Source of the DNA: Jaltomata sinuosa
Lineage: Eukaryota; Streptophyta; Magnoliopsida; Solanales; Solanaceae
Direction: 5' to 3'
DNA length: 64,000 nucleotides
Assembly (NCBI GenBank): GCA_003996215.1
Contig: QJPP01000448.1
Coordinates: forward strand, 310,001 to 374,000
Below the pieces are notes generated by a model, which had not been told where the DNA came from, did no database searches, and worked only from the letters and a program-made list of their open reading frames with translations. The translations under genes and the position numbers were made by a program. Shown here piece by piece: positions 1 to 10,610 of this stretch; position 1 is the first letter of the stretch, and every line of letters starts with the position of its first letter.

Positions 1-545
1 ATTGGCAAGATTAGTAATATGAATCTTTCTTGATTTTCTCTTAGAATCGTTATTGTATTTGACATTCTTAGGTTATTGAATTCCATTTGTGTTCCAAGAG
101 ATTTGGTGAATCATGTTTCTTCCTTTATGGTTCTATTCCCGCCTTTCTTGTGGGTTGTATAGAAGGGTTGATGGAATATGTTCGGAGTTTAGTGTTTGTT
201 GTTGGCTAATTAGTTAGTTGTGCTTGGTTGTTCAGTTCCTGGTTCTAAATTACTTGGGTGGTCTACAATGCAGTGCCAATCTAGACCACCCAAGTAAACT
301 ATAATCATACACTAAACAACCAAGCTTAAACCTTGAATCGTCAGGTAAACAAGCAACAAACACTCTCAACAAATGCCATCAACCCTTCTTCATAGCTCAC
401 AAGAAAGGTAAGAACAAGATCAAAGGTATGAATGTGATTCACTAAATCTTATCGAACACAAAAAGAAACTCCTAAACCTAATAATACCAAGAACAATGAT
501 TCTAAGAGAAATTCTAGAAAAGAAATCCATACTGGTCTTGCCAAT
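1..545. repeat. Long inverted repeat (foldback) with 16-nt loop
   Basis: Positions 1-265 and 282-545 are inverted copies of each other. The inner 15 bp (251-265 and 282-296) match perfectly around a 16-nt loop at 266-281. Further out the arms are diverged but clearly alignable: ATTGGCAAGA at the left edge answers TCTTGCCAAT at 536-545, and AGAAGGGTTGATGG at 161-174 also has its complement in the right arm. The left end coincides with the window edge, so the outer boundary and any target-site duplication cannot be checked. It could be a foldback DNA transposon or an inverted duplication. No coding potential was recognised. Confidence 0.75.
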
Positions 546-1315
546 AGCTTTTATAAGCACTCCTTAAATATAATGACCAACAAAAATTCTCTACCTACCA
601 AATGTGTTGTATGGTGTCGAGTCATTTTAAAAAAAAATACGATCGTCTTGAGTCAAGAGAATGCGACAAGGAACCTTCACGGATCAACTAAGTTCTTTTG
701 TAGTTCTTGAGGAAATATCACCACACAATAGAAGAATCATGAATTTAATAGATTGAAAGTAGATGTGCTTATAATCTGAGTTTGATAAGGAATTTCATAT
801 ATCTGCTTGATTTGATTGTTTGAACAGGCTTGTGCTTGTTGCTTAGTTAAAAACTGTTGAATGTGTGACTTTTTGTAGATCCCAATTGCAACTAGAGCCC
901 AAAAGGCTCGTGAGAATATTGTGCTAATTTTGTGCATGAAGATTGCGGAAGAAGTATTGAGGCTAGCACTATATAATTTTTTTTTATTATTAATATGAGA
1001 CTTTTACTTGTACATCCAACTGAAACAAAAGTAAAAGATCATTAGCAGCTCATGAATATTTTCAACTTGCCAGTTGGTAGATCAGGTGTATTTTTATACT
1101 CTGGAATAACAATGGACTACAAATTTATCACAAATTGAAAGGACTAGTAAAAAGTACATGCTATGATTATAAGATACAATCTAGCAACCCTCAAGAATAA
1201 ATATTTTCAGTTGTATATGTTAGCAACTATGTCCATGATATATAGAAAATATATGGCATAGTTTGATGTCCATTGCTAAACACTAATCTGGTCCTTGGCC
1301 TGGTGAGGTGATTCC
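546..1315. other. AT-rich spacer, no gene seen
   Basis: No recognisable exon, RNA gene or repeat was found here. Small open frames are short and lack family motifs. The stretch runs up to the target-site duplication of the RTE element and may be part of the large intron 1 of the MADS gene further right. Confidence 0.4.
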
Positions 1316-1765
1316 AATGAAATCAACACAACAACAACAACAACATACCCAGTGTATTCCCACAGCGTGGGGTCTGGGGAGGGTAGAGTGTACGCAGTCC
1401 ATACCACTACCTCAGAGGTGAGGTAGAGAGGCTGTTTCCGATAGACCCCCGGCTCAAGACAAAACAGTCAAAAAATAGGCTAAAAAGAACGTAACAATGA
1501 TACAGGATAAAAATACACGATAAAACTACAAGAGGCGATAGGAAGTAATATGTAGTAACAAACAACAGACAGAAACAGAGCACTGCCACAAAATACTACC
1601 ACGAGGAATCCAAGAACAAGAAACTATAAGCGTAACACTACGATTACACACTCCTACCTACTAGCCTACACACACTTCTACCTACTACTCTTCTACCCTA
1701 ATCCGCGTCCTCCACACCTTCCTATCTAGGGTCATGTCCTCGGTAAGCTACAACTGCGCCATGTC

Positions 1766-3652
1766 CTATCGAATCACCTCTCCCCAATACTTTTTCGGTC
1801 TACCTCGTCCTCTCCTGTAACCATCCATAGCCAACCTCTCACACCTCCTCACAGGAGCATCCGTGCCTCTCCTCCTCACATGTCCGAACCATCTCAACCT
1901 TGCTTCCCGCATCTTATCTTCCACCGACGCCACACCCACCTTATCCTGGATATCCTCATTCCTAATCCTATCTCTCCTAGTAAACCCGCACATCCATCGC
2001 AACATCCTCATCTCCGCCACCTTCATCTTTTGAATATGGGAGTTCTTTACTGGCCAACACTCAAGTCCATACAACAAAGCTGGTCGGACCACCACTCTGT
2101 AGAATTTGCCTTTAAGTTTAGTAGGCACCTTCTTATCGCACAAGACTCCAGATGCGAGCCTCCATTTCATCCACCCAACACCAATACAATGGGTGACATC
2201 CTCATCAATCTCTCCATTTCCTTGGATAATAGACCCAAGATACTTGAAACTCCCTTTCTTTTGGATGACCTGTGTATCCAGCTTCACTTCTCCGTCATCA
2301 TCCTGAGTCGCCTCACTGAACTTGCACTCCATATATTCAGTCTTGGTCCTGCTCAACCTAAACCCCTTCGACTCGAGGGTCTGTCTCCAAACCTCCAACT
2401 TAGCATTAACTCCTCCGCGAGTCTCGTCCACCAAAACTACATCATCCGCAAATAACATGCACCATGGCACCTCACTTTGTATTTGCCGCGTCAATACATC
2501 CATTACCAAGGCAAATAGAAACGGGCTAAGGGTCGATCCCTGGTGCAACCCCATTAACACGGGAAAGTGCTCCGAATCTCCTCCCACAGTTCTAACGCGA
2601 GTCTTGGCCCCCTCATACATGTCCTTAATTGATCTGGTGTACGCCACGGGTACACCTCGAGCCTCCAAGCACCTCCAAAGGACCTCCCTAGGTACTTTAT
2701 CATACGCTTTTTCTAGATCGATGAACACCATGTGCAAGTCCTTCTTCCTTTCCCTGTACTGCTCCACCAGTCTTCTAAGGAGATGAATAGCTTCTGTAGT
2801 CGAGCGTCCTGGCATAAAGCCGAACTTGTTCTCTGAAATAGGCACGATCTGTCTCAACCTCAACTCCACCACCCTCTCCCAGACCTTCATAGTGTGGCTT
2901 AGCAATTTGATACCCCTATAGTTGTTGCAACTCTGAATATCGCCCTTGTTCTTGTACAAAGGAATCATCGTGCTCCATCCCCAAGCTTCAGGCATCTTTG
3001 CCGTTCTAAAAATACCATCAAACAACTCGGTTAGCCACTTCACACCTGTCTCACCCGAGCTTTTCCAAAAATCCACGGGAATCTCATCTGGCCCCGTCGC
3101 CCTACCCCTTCGCATCTTACGAATCGCAACCTTAACCTCTTCAACCTTTATACGGCTACAATAATCATAGTCACGACTCCTCTCTGAGTGTGCCAAATCT
3201 CCCAGCACAAAGCTTTTGTCCCCCTCTTCATTCCAGAGTCCATGGAAGTAAGACTGCCATCTCCTCCTAATGAGTACCTCATCTACTAGTATTTTGCCAT
3301 CTTCGTCCTTGATGCACTTCACTTGGTCAAGGTCCTGAGTCCTCCTCTCTCTAGCCTTTGCTAACCTGTATAACTTCTTATCCCCACCTTTATCCTCTAA
3401 AGCCGCGTATAAGCTTTCAAAGGCTGTCGTTTTAGCTGCCGTTACCGCTAACTTAGCCTCCTTCCTAGCAATATTATACGCCTCCCTATTCCTTCGCCTC
3501 TCCTCCTCATCCTTACTCTCTACCAACTTCGCATATGACCCCTTTTTTGCCTCCACCTTTCCTTTTACTTCTCCATTCCACCACCAGTCCCCTCGATGCT
3601 TGCCAGAACGACCTCTCGAGACGCCCAACACCTCTCTAGCCGTCTCCCTTAT
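1766..3652 (-). pseudogene. RTE reverse transcriptase
   Basis: About 620 codons are open on the minus strand in the same frame as the 3' part of the endonuclease, separated only by the stop at 3653. Reverse transcriptase motifs are clear: GRATGPDEIPVDFWK, the finger motif NYRGIKLLSHTMKVWER, FGFMPGRSTTEAI, the catalytic FIDLEKAYDKV, GLHQGSTLSP and the FADD box (LFADDVVLV). The C-terminal part has the RTE-typical LLYGLECW and RRWFGH-like segments. Translation stops at TAG 1766-1768, short of the usual end; a second TAG follows a few codons later. The enzyme would copy element RNA at the nicked target. The DNA strand here is opposite to the host MADS gene. Confidence 0.9.
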
Positions 3653-4632
3653 TCAACTAGCGGTCGTATCCCACATATTATCCACATCCCCACTACTCCC
3701 CCAAGCCCCCCTAGTCAACAACTTCTCCCCTATTTCCAGTGCACTGGCCATAGTCAGGCTACCCCATTTAATCCTAGGCCGGTCATCCACAATCCGCTTC
3801 TTTTTCTCCTTCTTGATCTCTAAATCCATCACTAAGAGTCTATGTTGGGTCGAAAGATTCTCACTTGGGATAACTTTACAGTCTTTACAAAGACCTTTAT
3901 CACTTGTCCTAAGGAGCAAAAAGTCTATCTGAGTCTTGGCCACCGAACTACGGAAGGTAACCAAGTGCTCCTCCTTCTTCGGAAACTAGAGTTAGCTACT
4001 CTCAACCCAAAGGCTCTAGCGAAATCCAAGAGTGCGGCACCCCCTTCATTCCTATCCCCGAAACCAAAGCCTCCATGCACATCGTCATAACCCCTCGAAG
4101 ATGCCCCGATGTGCCCATTGAAGTCTCCTCCAATGAAAAGCTTCTCAGTATCAGGCAGACCTCCCACTACCTCGTCCAAAACCTCCCAAAAGCGTTTCTT
4201 CTCCTCCTCATCTAAGCCCGCTTGTGGTGCGTACGCACTAATAATGTTCAAAGTAGACCCTCCAAGGACTAACTTAATTGTTATCAACCTATCGTTGACC
4301 CTCCTAACCTCCACTTGCTCTCTCAACTCCTCATCCACTAGGATACCTACCCCATTCCTATTCCTCACACCTCCTGAGTACCACAACTTATACCCATCTA
4401 CCTCTCGCGCCTTAGTGCCCACCCATTTAGTCTCCTGGACACACGCTATGCTAATCCTCCTCTTCCTTAGAACCTTCACTAGCTCTATGGACTTTCCGGA
4501 TAAAGTCCCTATGTTCCAAGACCCTATTCTCAACCTAGATGCTCCCTTAACCCCTTGCCTCTCCTTCCCCTCGCCCCCGCCCCCGGCCCCACCCCCGACC
4601 CTGCCCCCAAACCCGAGTGCGACCGATGACAT
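3653..4632 (-). pseudogene. RTE endonuclease region, frameshifted
   Basis: The minus-strand frame from 4632 carries an exonuclease-endonuclease-phosphatase domain that would nick target DNA to prime reverse transcription. Visible motifs in order are IGSWNIGTL, ACVQETKW (catalytic Glu), ISAYAPQAG and FIGGDFNGHIG (Asp/Asn metal-binding pair). Near 3980 the frame shifts; the continuation lies in the frame of 3964-3653 (residues such as SSVAKTQIDF and STQHRLLVMDL), consistent with a single-base deletion. That second frame ends in a TGA at 3653-3655 and then stays open into the reverse transcriptase. The methionine at 4632 is only the first ATG in the open frame; a proline/glycine-rich stretch precedes the domain. 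Confidence 0.85.
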
Positions 4633-5565
4633 GACCCTACTCGACCATCATTCACCAAAGCCACTAAAACGTGCGCTATAATCAAGGATAAACCAACTCC
4701 ACCCACTACTTTATACTAGACAACTATATGACAAGAAAAGCAAAATAAGGTACAAGAGACAGGAACTACACTACCAAACACGATATAGAGCCAATAATTT
4801 GCTTCCCGAATACACTACACGTCAAAATCAATATAAAATGTAAAAAAACTAGACAGCGAGTGTTAAAGCAATGACAGAAATGTCAACCTAAATAGGCTAT
4901 CAAGAATGCGATAAAAAACTGAGGACGAAAATAAAGCCTAGGGATAGAAGTCACCGGGGTCAAGCTGTGAGGAGAGAAGGACGGTCTGCTGCTAAAGTGG
5001 TTGGATTTCGACAAGATGGGGTGTCGAAATTGGTCGCCGGAATCTTCTTGTTCGCCGGAATCTTGGTGGTCGTCGGAAGCTCGGTGGACGCCGGAAATTG
5101 AGCCGGATCTGAGGTTGCAAAGGACCTGCAAGGAGAAGATACACAAGAAACACAAAGAAAAGAGAGAAAGAGAGCAAAGCAAGACTCGGATCTGATCGGA
5201 GTAGATCTAGCCGGAGCAGATCTGACCGGAGTAGATCTAGCCGGAGCAGATCTGACCGGCGAAGATCTGGGTTCACGCGCCTCACCGGAGCTGCGACGGA
5301 GTTATTCGGGATAGAAAAATGCTGGTTGGAGCCCTAAATGTACTGGTAGCCTCCGAAAAGAAAGTGGCCGGAGTGGGTCTGACCACCGATGATTGGTGGA
5401 AAAATAGAAAAGAGAAAGATAGAGCAGTGGTCGGTCCGCCGGAGTAGCGACGGTAGAGGTGGTCCGCCGTACTAGCGGCGATCAGTGGGTCCGCCGGAGC
5501 AGCGGCTAACAGTGGTGGTCCGGGGTGAGAGAGAGAGCGGTTTTTCCAGACAGTAATGAAATCAA

Positions 5566-6296
5566 TATTGCTAATAAAAATTTTTGTGTTAACTCTTTTA
5601 AAACCAAATGTGCCAATAATTTTCTACTGTATGAGGTGTCTGGTTAAGTTTACAGCTAGTTTTAACACTTAAAATATGGTTTGAATTTAGTTACGGTTTG
5701 AATAAATCTAAAAAATTAATACATGACACAAATTACATGCATGGTTCTACAAAATGACCCTATACATTGACCTTGACATTTGATTCTTTCAATAATTGCA
5801 AGTTTAATTTCCATGGATGGAGCAGAAACTTGTTACGTTCAGCTCTTTCTTCCAAGTACATCATCAACTGGGCCTATATAGTTCCTCAACTATTAACTTC
5901 TTGCAGCACCTATTGATCTCCAACTTACTGCTCGAACATCACAATTCAACGGTTCATAGTCTTACTCAAGAAAATGTCCTTGTTGCAAGAGTCGATATAT
6001 ATGTTGAACTTTTGTGAAAATTGGATTTAATCGACTACATTGGATTGTGCAAGTCTAGCTAGGCCTATCTATCCATTCATTGTGGAGTCCAAAGGGCATG
6101 TGTAGTACGTGAAATCATAGAGGTTGATACTTGATACCACAAGGGGTGAATGTAGTACCTGAAATCATAGAGATGATAAAGATTGTAGAAAAGATTAATT
6201 TACGGGTAGCAAAAGTCCTCTCATACAAGGGGGTGCTAGCCTAGATCACAAGGCACTCTAGTCACAAATTGCTGGCTTAGCGTAAACTCTAAAAAC
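5566..6296. other. AT-rich spacer
   Basis: No gene recognised. A near-duplicate phrase (GTAGTACGTGAAATCATAGAG near 6102 and GTAGTACCTGAAATCATAGAG near 6152) is a local tandem duplication of about 50 bp. The right part may already belong to the 3' LTR region of the neighbouring copia element, whose outer LTR boundary is unclear. Confidence 0.35.
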
Positions 6297-6576
6297 TTAT
6301 GCACTATAATAGAATGCTACTTGAAAACTTCTACTAAGCTACTAAACAACGAACCGAGTAAGAAGAAGAGAAAGATATTATTGATTGTGTTAACTGTCAA
6401 TACACTGCTCAAGCTATTATATAGAGAATTAGCCGACTTAGCTCTAAAAGGAAAAGTACACTAATGACCTTTTACTATTCAACTAACTAACTAACAGAAT
6501 TCGGTTATAACTAACCATAGTTAGCTCATTAACTAACTAAGTCTGCTGTAGTAATCTGTCTAGCTATGAATTAACA
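6297..6576 (-). repeat. 3' LTR of the truncated copia (outer end uncertain)
   Basis: On the minus strand the LTR begins TGTTAATTCATAGC directly after the polypurine tract and contains a TATA-like CTCTATATAATAG. It has no partner copy at the other end of the element, so its length cannot be set by comparison. The outer boundary given is a guess. Confidence 0.5.
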
Positions 6577-6583
6577 CACCCCC

Positions 6584-7825
6584 TCAAGCTGGTATGTGAA
6601 AAGCATTGTACAGACCAAGCTTGGAAACCAACAGTTGATGTTGAGCAGTCCCTAAACCTTTAGTTAAGACATCTGCAAGTTGAGAGGCTGTTGGAATGAA
6701 CTGAGGCTTGATCAGACCATCTTTAATTTTCTCTCTAACAAAGTGACAGTCTATCTCAATGTGTTTGGTCCGTTCATGGAATATAGGATTAGAGGCTATT
6801 TGTATAGCTGCTTGATTATCACAATACAAAACAACAGGAGTAGAGACTGGGCAATTCAGTTCCTTTAGAAGTCCACACACCCAAGTTAGTTCAGCAACTG
6901 CCACTGCCATGCTTCTGTATTCAGCTTCTGTCGAACTTCTGCTTACTGTGTGCTGTTTCTTAGATTTCCAGGAGAGAAGAGCACCTTCTAACTTCACAAC
7001 ATATCCAGTAACTGATCTTCTAGTATTGGGGCAAGCTGCCCAATCAGAAGCACAGTAGACAGTCAACTCATGTGTTGTGTTGGATGGGAAAAACAGTCCA
7101 AAACCTGGTGATCCTTTGATATACCTTATCACTCTCATGGCAGCCTCTAAATGTGAGGGCTTTGGCCTTTGCATGAATTGACTAGGCACTTGAACAACAA
7201 AACATATATCTGGCCTAGTGATTGTGAGATAGATCAATTTTCCAATTAGCTTTTGATAACCAACCACATCTTCTGGCTCATAATCACCTTTGTTTCCCAC
7301 ATGAACATCATAATCAACTGTGGTTAGCTTGTGATTTGCCTCTAAGGGAGTGAGAACTGGTCTAGCACCACTAAGCCCAACTTCTGATATCAACTCCAAG
7401 TTGTATTTCCTTTGGTTGAGTAGTATTCCCTTGCTTGACCTCATGACTTCAATGCCAAGGAAATATCTTAAATCTCCCAAGTCCTTCACTTTGAAGTATT
7501 TATGCAGGGTACTCTTTGCTTCTTCAATCATTTCACTTGTACTGTATGTGATCAGTAGATCATCCACATACACAAGTATAACAACAATATATGTACCTTC
7601 CTTCTTTGTAAATAATGAATGATCATATGCACTTTGTGAGTATCCTGCTCTTACTAGTGCATCTGTGAGCTTGATATTCCATTGTCTTGAGGCCTGCTTC
7701 AGCCCATACAATGACTTGACCAGCTTATAGACTTTTCTCTCTCCTTCTTTGTAGAAACCTTGTGGCAAATTCATGTATACCTCCTCATAGAGATCACCTT
7801 GCAAGAAGGCATTACTCACATCCAT
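6584..7825 (-). pseudogene. Copia reverse transcriptase / RNase H fragment
   Basis: 413 codons are open. The start MDVSNAFLQGDLYEEVYM is internal to the normal reverse transcriptase domain. Motifs: SLYGLKQASRQW, the catalytic LVYVDDLLIT, LGIEVMRSSKGI, and a complete RNase H with SDWAACPNTRRSVTGY, SRSSTEAEYRSMA, YCDNQAAIQIA and RTKHIEIDCHFVREK, ending with LADVLTKGL. The C-terminal stop is at the natural end of pol and overlaps the polypurine tract. The fragment cannot be expressed alone because the upstream frame is closed by stops near 8009 and 7826. Confidence 0.9.
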
Positions 7826-8008
7826 TTGTGATATAGGCCAGTTTTAGATGCAGCCAAACTTATGATAGTTCTGACAGACATCATCTTTGCTACTGGTGAG
7901 AAAGTGTCATGAAAATCCAGACCTTCCTTTTGTTTGTAACCTTTTTCTACCAGCCTAGCTTTAAATCTCTCCACTTCTCCATTTGACTTATACTTGATCT
8001 TATAGACG

Positions 8009-8821
8009 TCACTTTGATCCTATTGCTTGTTTGCCTGCTGGAAGGTCAACTATGTCCCATGTATGATTTTCTTCCAATGCATGAATCTCCTGTTCCATTG
8101 CTTCAACCCATTTCTGGTCCTTTGATGCCTCTTTAAATGACAGTGGTTCAAGGCAAGCTGAGAAGGCAGTTAAATATGTTTGATAGTTGGATGATAAAGA
8201 AGCATAAGAAATGCAATCAGAAATAGGAAATAAGACTTGATTGGTTGTTTTCTTAGTCGTGACATAATCTTTCATCCATATAGGAGGTTTTGTTGCTCTA
8301 CTGTTGGTTCTTTTAGGTTCTAATTGCCTCACCTCTTCTAAAGGTGTGACTGTAGCTGGCTCTTCAGCTATTTCTACTCCTTCTACAGCTGTTTGTACCT
8401 CTTCTGTAACCACTTCTGATGATGTTCCTTCTTCAAGGATGACATATCCCCCATCTGCTGCAGCTTCATGAGGTTTCTCATTAAGAATAACAGCTGGAAT
8501 AGGCTCTTCCGTAACTGGCATTAGTAAAGTGCAGTCCTGCACATAGTCTGAAGGTGCAGAACAGAAAATGTCATCAAGTTCTCCTTTAGCTCCTTTGAGA
8601 GGAAAAATGGTTTCTCTAAAACTGGCATCCCTGCTTACAAGGAAAGTTCCAGCTTCCAAATCAAACAATCTATACCCCTTCTGTGTTTCTTCATAGCCAG
8701 GGAATACAGTCTTCCTGACTCTAGAGTCAAACTTTCCTCCTCTTGGTAGCATACTAGCAAAACATCGACAACCAAACACTGAGGTGATCAAACACAACAG
8801 GTTTACCATGTAAAATCTCAA
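8009..8821 (-). pseudogene. Copia integrase C-terminus to reverse transcriptase N-terminus
   Basis: A 270-codon piece starts within the integrase C-terminal core and shows FGCRCFASMLPR, the GYEETQKGYRLFDLEAG module and an acidic linker. It then enters the reverse transcriptase with EAMEQEIHALEENHTWDIV. It ends at a stop (8009-8011) where copia proteins normally continue through a Trp codon. It is out of frame with the integrase piece at 9009-9443, with an indel near 8780. Confidence 0.8.
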
Positions 8822-9008
8822 ATGGAGATCTTCCCTTCAGCACACTGGTGGGCAATTTGTTGATGAGATAAACAGATGTTTTCACACACTCTCCCCAAAA
8901 TCTATGTGGCATACCACTTTGAAATTTCAAAGCTCATGCAACCTCCAAAATATGTCTATGTTTTCTTTCCACAATACCATTTTGTTGTGAAGTATAGGGA
9001 CAACTACT

Positions 9009-9443
9009 TTAGTGAATAATACCAAGAGAAGAAAATAGCTCAGAACAACTAGAATTGAAGAACTCCTTTCCATTATCAGACCTCAGAATCTTCACATTTA
9101 CATCAAACTGAGTCTTTATTAGAAAGTCTTTCAACACAACAATGACCTCACATTTTGATTGAATCAAGAAAATCCAAGTGTATCTGCTGAAATCATCTAC
9201 AATTATTACAAAATATGACTTCCTATCATGAGTGGGAACCTTGAAAGGTCCCCAAACATCTACATGAATCAAATGGAAACAACTAGTAGTAGAAGTTGTA
9301 CTAATTGGGAACTTGAGTCTACTTTGCTTAGCCATAGGGCATACTATGCAAAGTTGTTGTGTTGTCTTATCCATTTTAGTCTTCAATTCAGGAATGTTGT
9401 TGAGTACTTCTACAGAAGGATGACCAAGCCTAATGTGCCACAA
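9009..9443 (-). pseudogene. Copia integrase core fragment
   Basis: Contains the zinc-binding N-terminus (MWHIRLGHPS followed by CIVCPMAKQSR) and two of the three catalytic acids, in HVDVWGPF and LRSDNGKEF. The third acidic motif (NGIVERKHR) lies downstream in the same frame but beyond a TAA stop; a TGA follows shortly after. Integrase would join the DNA copy to the host chromosome; this copy is broken. Confidence 0.85.
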
Positions 9444-9455
9444 GGCTGAATCTGG

Positions 9456-9866
9456 CTAATCTTTTATTACTGCTCCTGCTTTTATTGTTTCATCTTCCTG
9501 CAGCCAGTATAAGCCATCACACAATCTACCAATCCCCATCACCTTGCCATTGTAAAGTCTCTGAAAGATGCAAAACTCTGGATAGAAATTGACTGAACAA
9601 CAAAGTTCTTTGGTTATCTTTGATACTGATAACAAACTGAACTTGAAGTCAGGCACATATAAAACATTTGTAAGAGTGTGGTTCTTCAAAATAACTGTTT
9701 CTCCTGTATGAGTTATACTACATTTGTTTCCTGTAGGAACCTGTACACCATTACTCTGCTGGCTATTAACAGATTTAAGATCATTTAACACTTTTCTAAG
9801 TGGTGTCATATGATGTGAGGCTCCTGAGTCTATAATCCACTCACACTTCTCTACTTTAGACAACAA
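9456..9866 (-). pseudogene. Copia protease and pre-integrase fragment
   Basis: Carries the aspartic protease signature CEWIIDSGASHHMT with the DSG triad intact, followed by LTNVLYVPDFKFSLLSVSK, a typical copia segment between protease and integrase. In-frame stops separate it from gag on one side (near 9867) and from integrase on the other (near 9453). Confidence 0.85.
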
Positions 9867-9909
9867 AGAGGATATACCTGTAAAATTGTAGTGATAATCA
9901 CCTGTTTGA

Positions 9910-10605
9910 TCAGGGCTCCTTACTCTTCAAATTCATATAGTCATGATACTGCTCATCTGAAATGTAGTGACCTATTGAAGATCCTGAGCTAGATCCACCT
10001 TCCTCTACAATAGCATGATGTGCATGTGCTGGTGGTGCAACATTCTTTCCTGCTTGTGTTCCCAAGTGCTTTTTACTCTTGAAATCAGCTGGATAGCCTA
10101 CCAGCCTAAAGCAGTTCTTCATCAGATGTCCTTTGTAACCACAGTGATCACACACTGTTCCTGGAATAGTCCCTACAGTTTTACCAGTTGGTGGCTTCCT
10201 AGGTCTGTATCCATTGTCTTTATTAGCTAGCAAACTCAAAGAATCTCTGTTGAGATCGACCACTCCTAACCTTCTCTGACTCTCCTCTTGCACCACCACA
10301 GCATAAGCTTGATTTATAGTCAAAACTGGTGTTCTAAGGAGAATATCACTCTTCACATGGCTATAGCTTTCATTCAGCCCCATTAGAAATTGTAACAAAC
10401 GTTGATTGCTTAGGTGCTCAACATATGATCCTGATTCTTCACAATCACATGTTGGAGGATGTGGTGCTAACAAATCCAATTCATCCCAACAATCCTTCAA
10501 TCTAGAGTAGTAAATCATAATGGAATTTGTACCTTGCGTTTGCATAGCAATTTCTCTCCTCAACTGATAGATTCTAGTAAGATTCGACTTGTGAAATCTC
10601 TCCAC
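9910..10605 (-). pseudogene. Copia gag fragment with zinc knuckle
   Basis: A 231-codon gag piece includes the helical capsid segment (IMIYYSRLKDCWDELD, LMGLNESYSHVKS, VVVQEESQRRLG) and a CX2CX4HX4C zinc knuckle, CDHCGYKGHLMKNC. The N-terminal third of a normal RE-type gag is missing because the element is truncated at about 10610. The methionine at 10605 is not the natural start. Confidence 0.85.
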
Positions 10606-10610
10606 AACTG

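Larger units (their letters stand above)
1327..5554 (-). mobile_element. Full-length RTE-type LINE with 11-bp TSD
   Basis: This is a complete non-LTR retrotransposon of the RTE clade on the minus strand. The same 11 bp, AATGAAATCAA, flank it at 1316-1326 and 5555-5565, which gives a 4228-bp insertion. From its 5' end it has a GC-rich leader (about 4640-5554, with a 30-bp unit twice at 5201-5260), an apurinic-type endonuclease, a reverse transcriptase and a 3' tail that ends in TTG repeats (seen as CAACAACAA at 1327-1346). There is no poly-A tail, which is normal for RTE. Defects are few: a frameshift near 3980, an in-frame stop at 3653, and TAG stops at 1766 and just beyond. The copy is therefore dead but fairly young. 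Three shorter copies of the same tail occur in this window. Confidence 0.93.
6297..10610 (-). mobile_element. Copia LTR retrotransposon, 5'-truncated and degenerate
   Basis: A Ty1/copia element on the minus strand runs gag, protease, integrase, reverse transcriptase, RNase H, polypurine tract, 3' LTR. The gag frame begins abruptly near 10610 without its N-terminal part, and no 5' LTR or primer-binding site is present, so the 5' portion is lost. The coding region is split by stops and frameshifts into five pieces. The polypurine tract CTTGAGGGGGTG (complement of 6577-6588) abuts an LTR start TGTTAATTC at 6576 running leftward. A CTATATAA promoter box is visible in the LTR near 6416-6423. The left LTR end was not resolved; 6297 is approximate. 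Confidence 0.85.

Noticed and set aside
1880..2786. Plus-strand frames of 154-191 codons over the RTE element
   Set aside because: They are antisense to the well-supported minus-strand reverse transcriptase and show no motif.
4109..4681. 190-codon plus-strand frame
   Set aside because: Antisense shadow of the RTE endonuclease; proline/serine-rich wording follows from the opposite strand.
4883..5285. Overlapping minus-strand frames with a Leu/Arg/Ser repeat
   Set aside because: They fall in the GC-rich RTE leader and owe their length to the 30-bp duplicated unit; no domain and no agreement with the element's coding phase.
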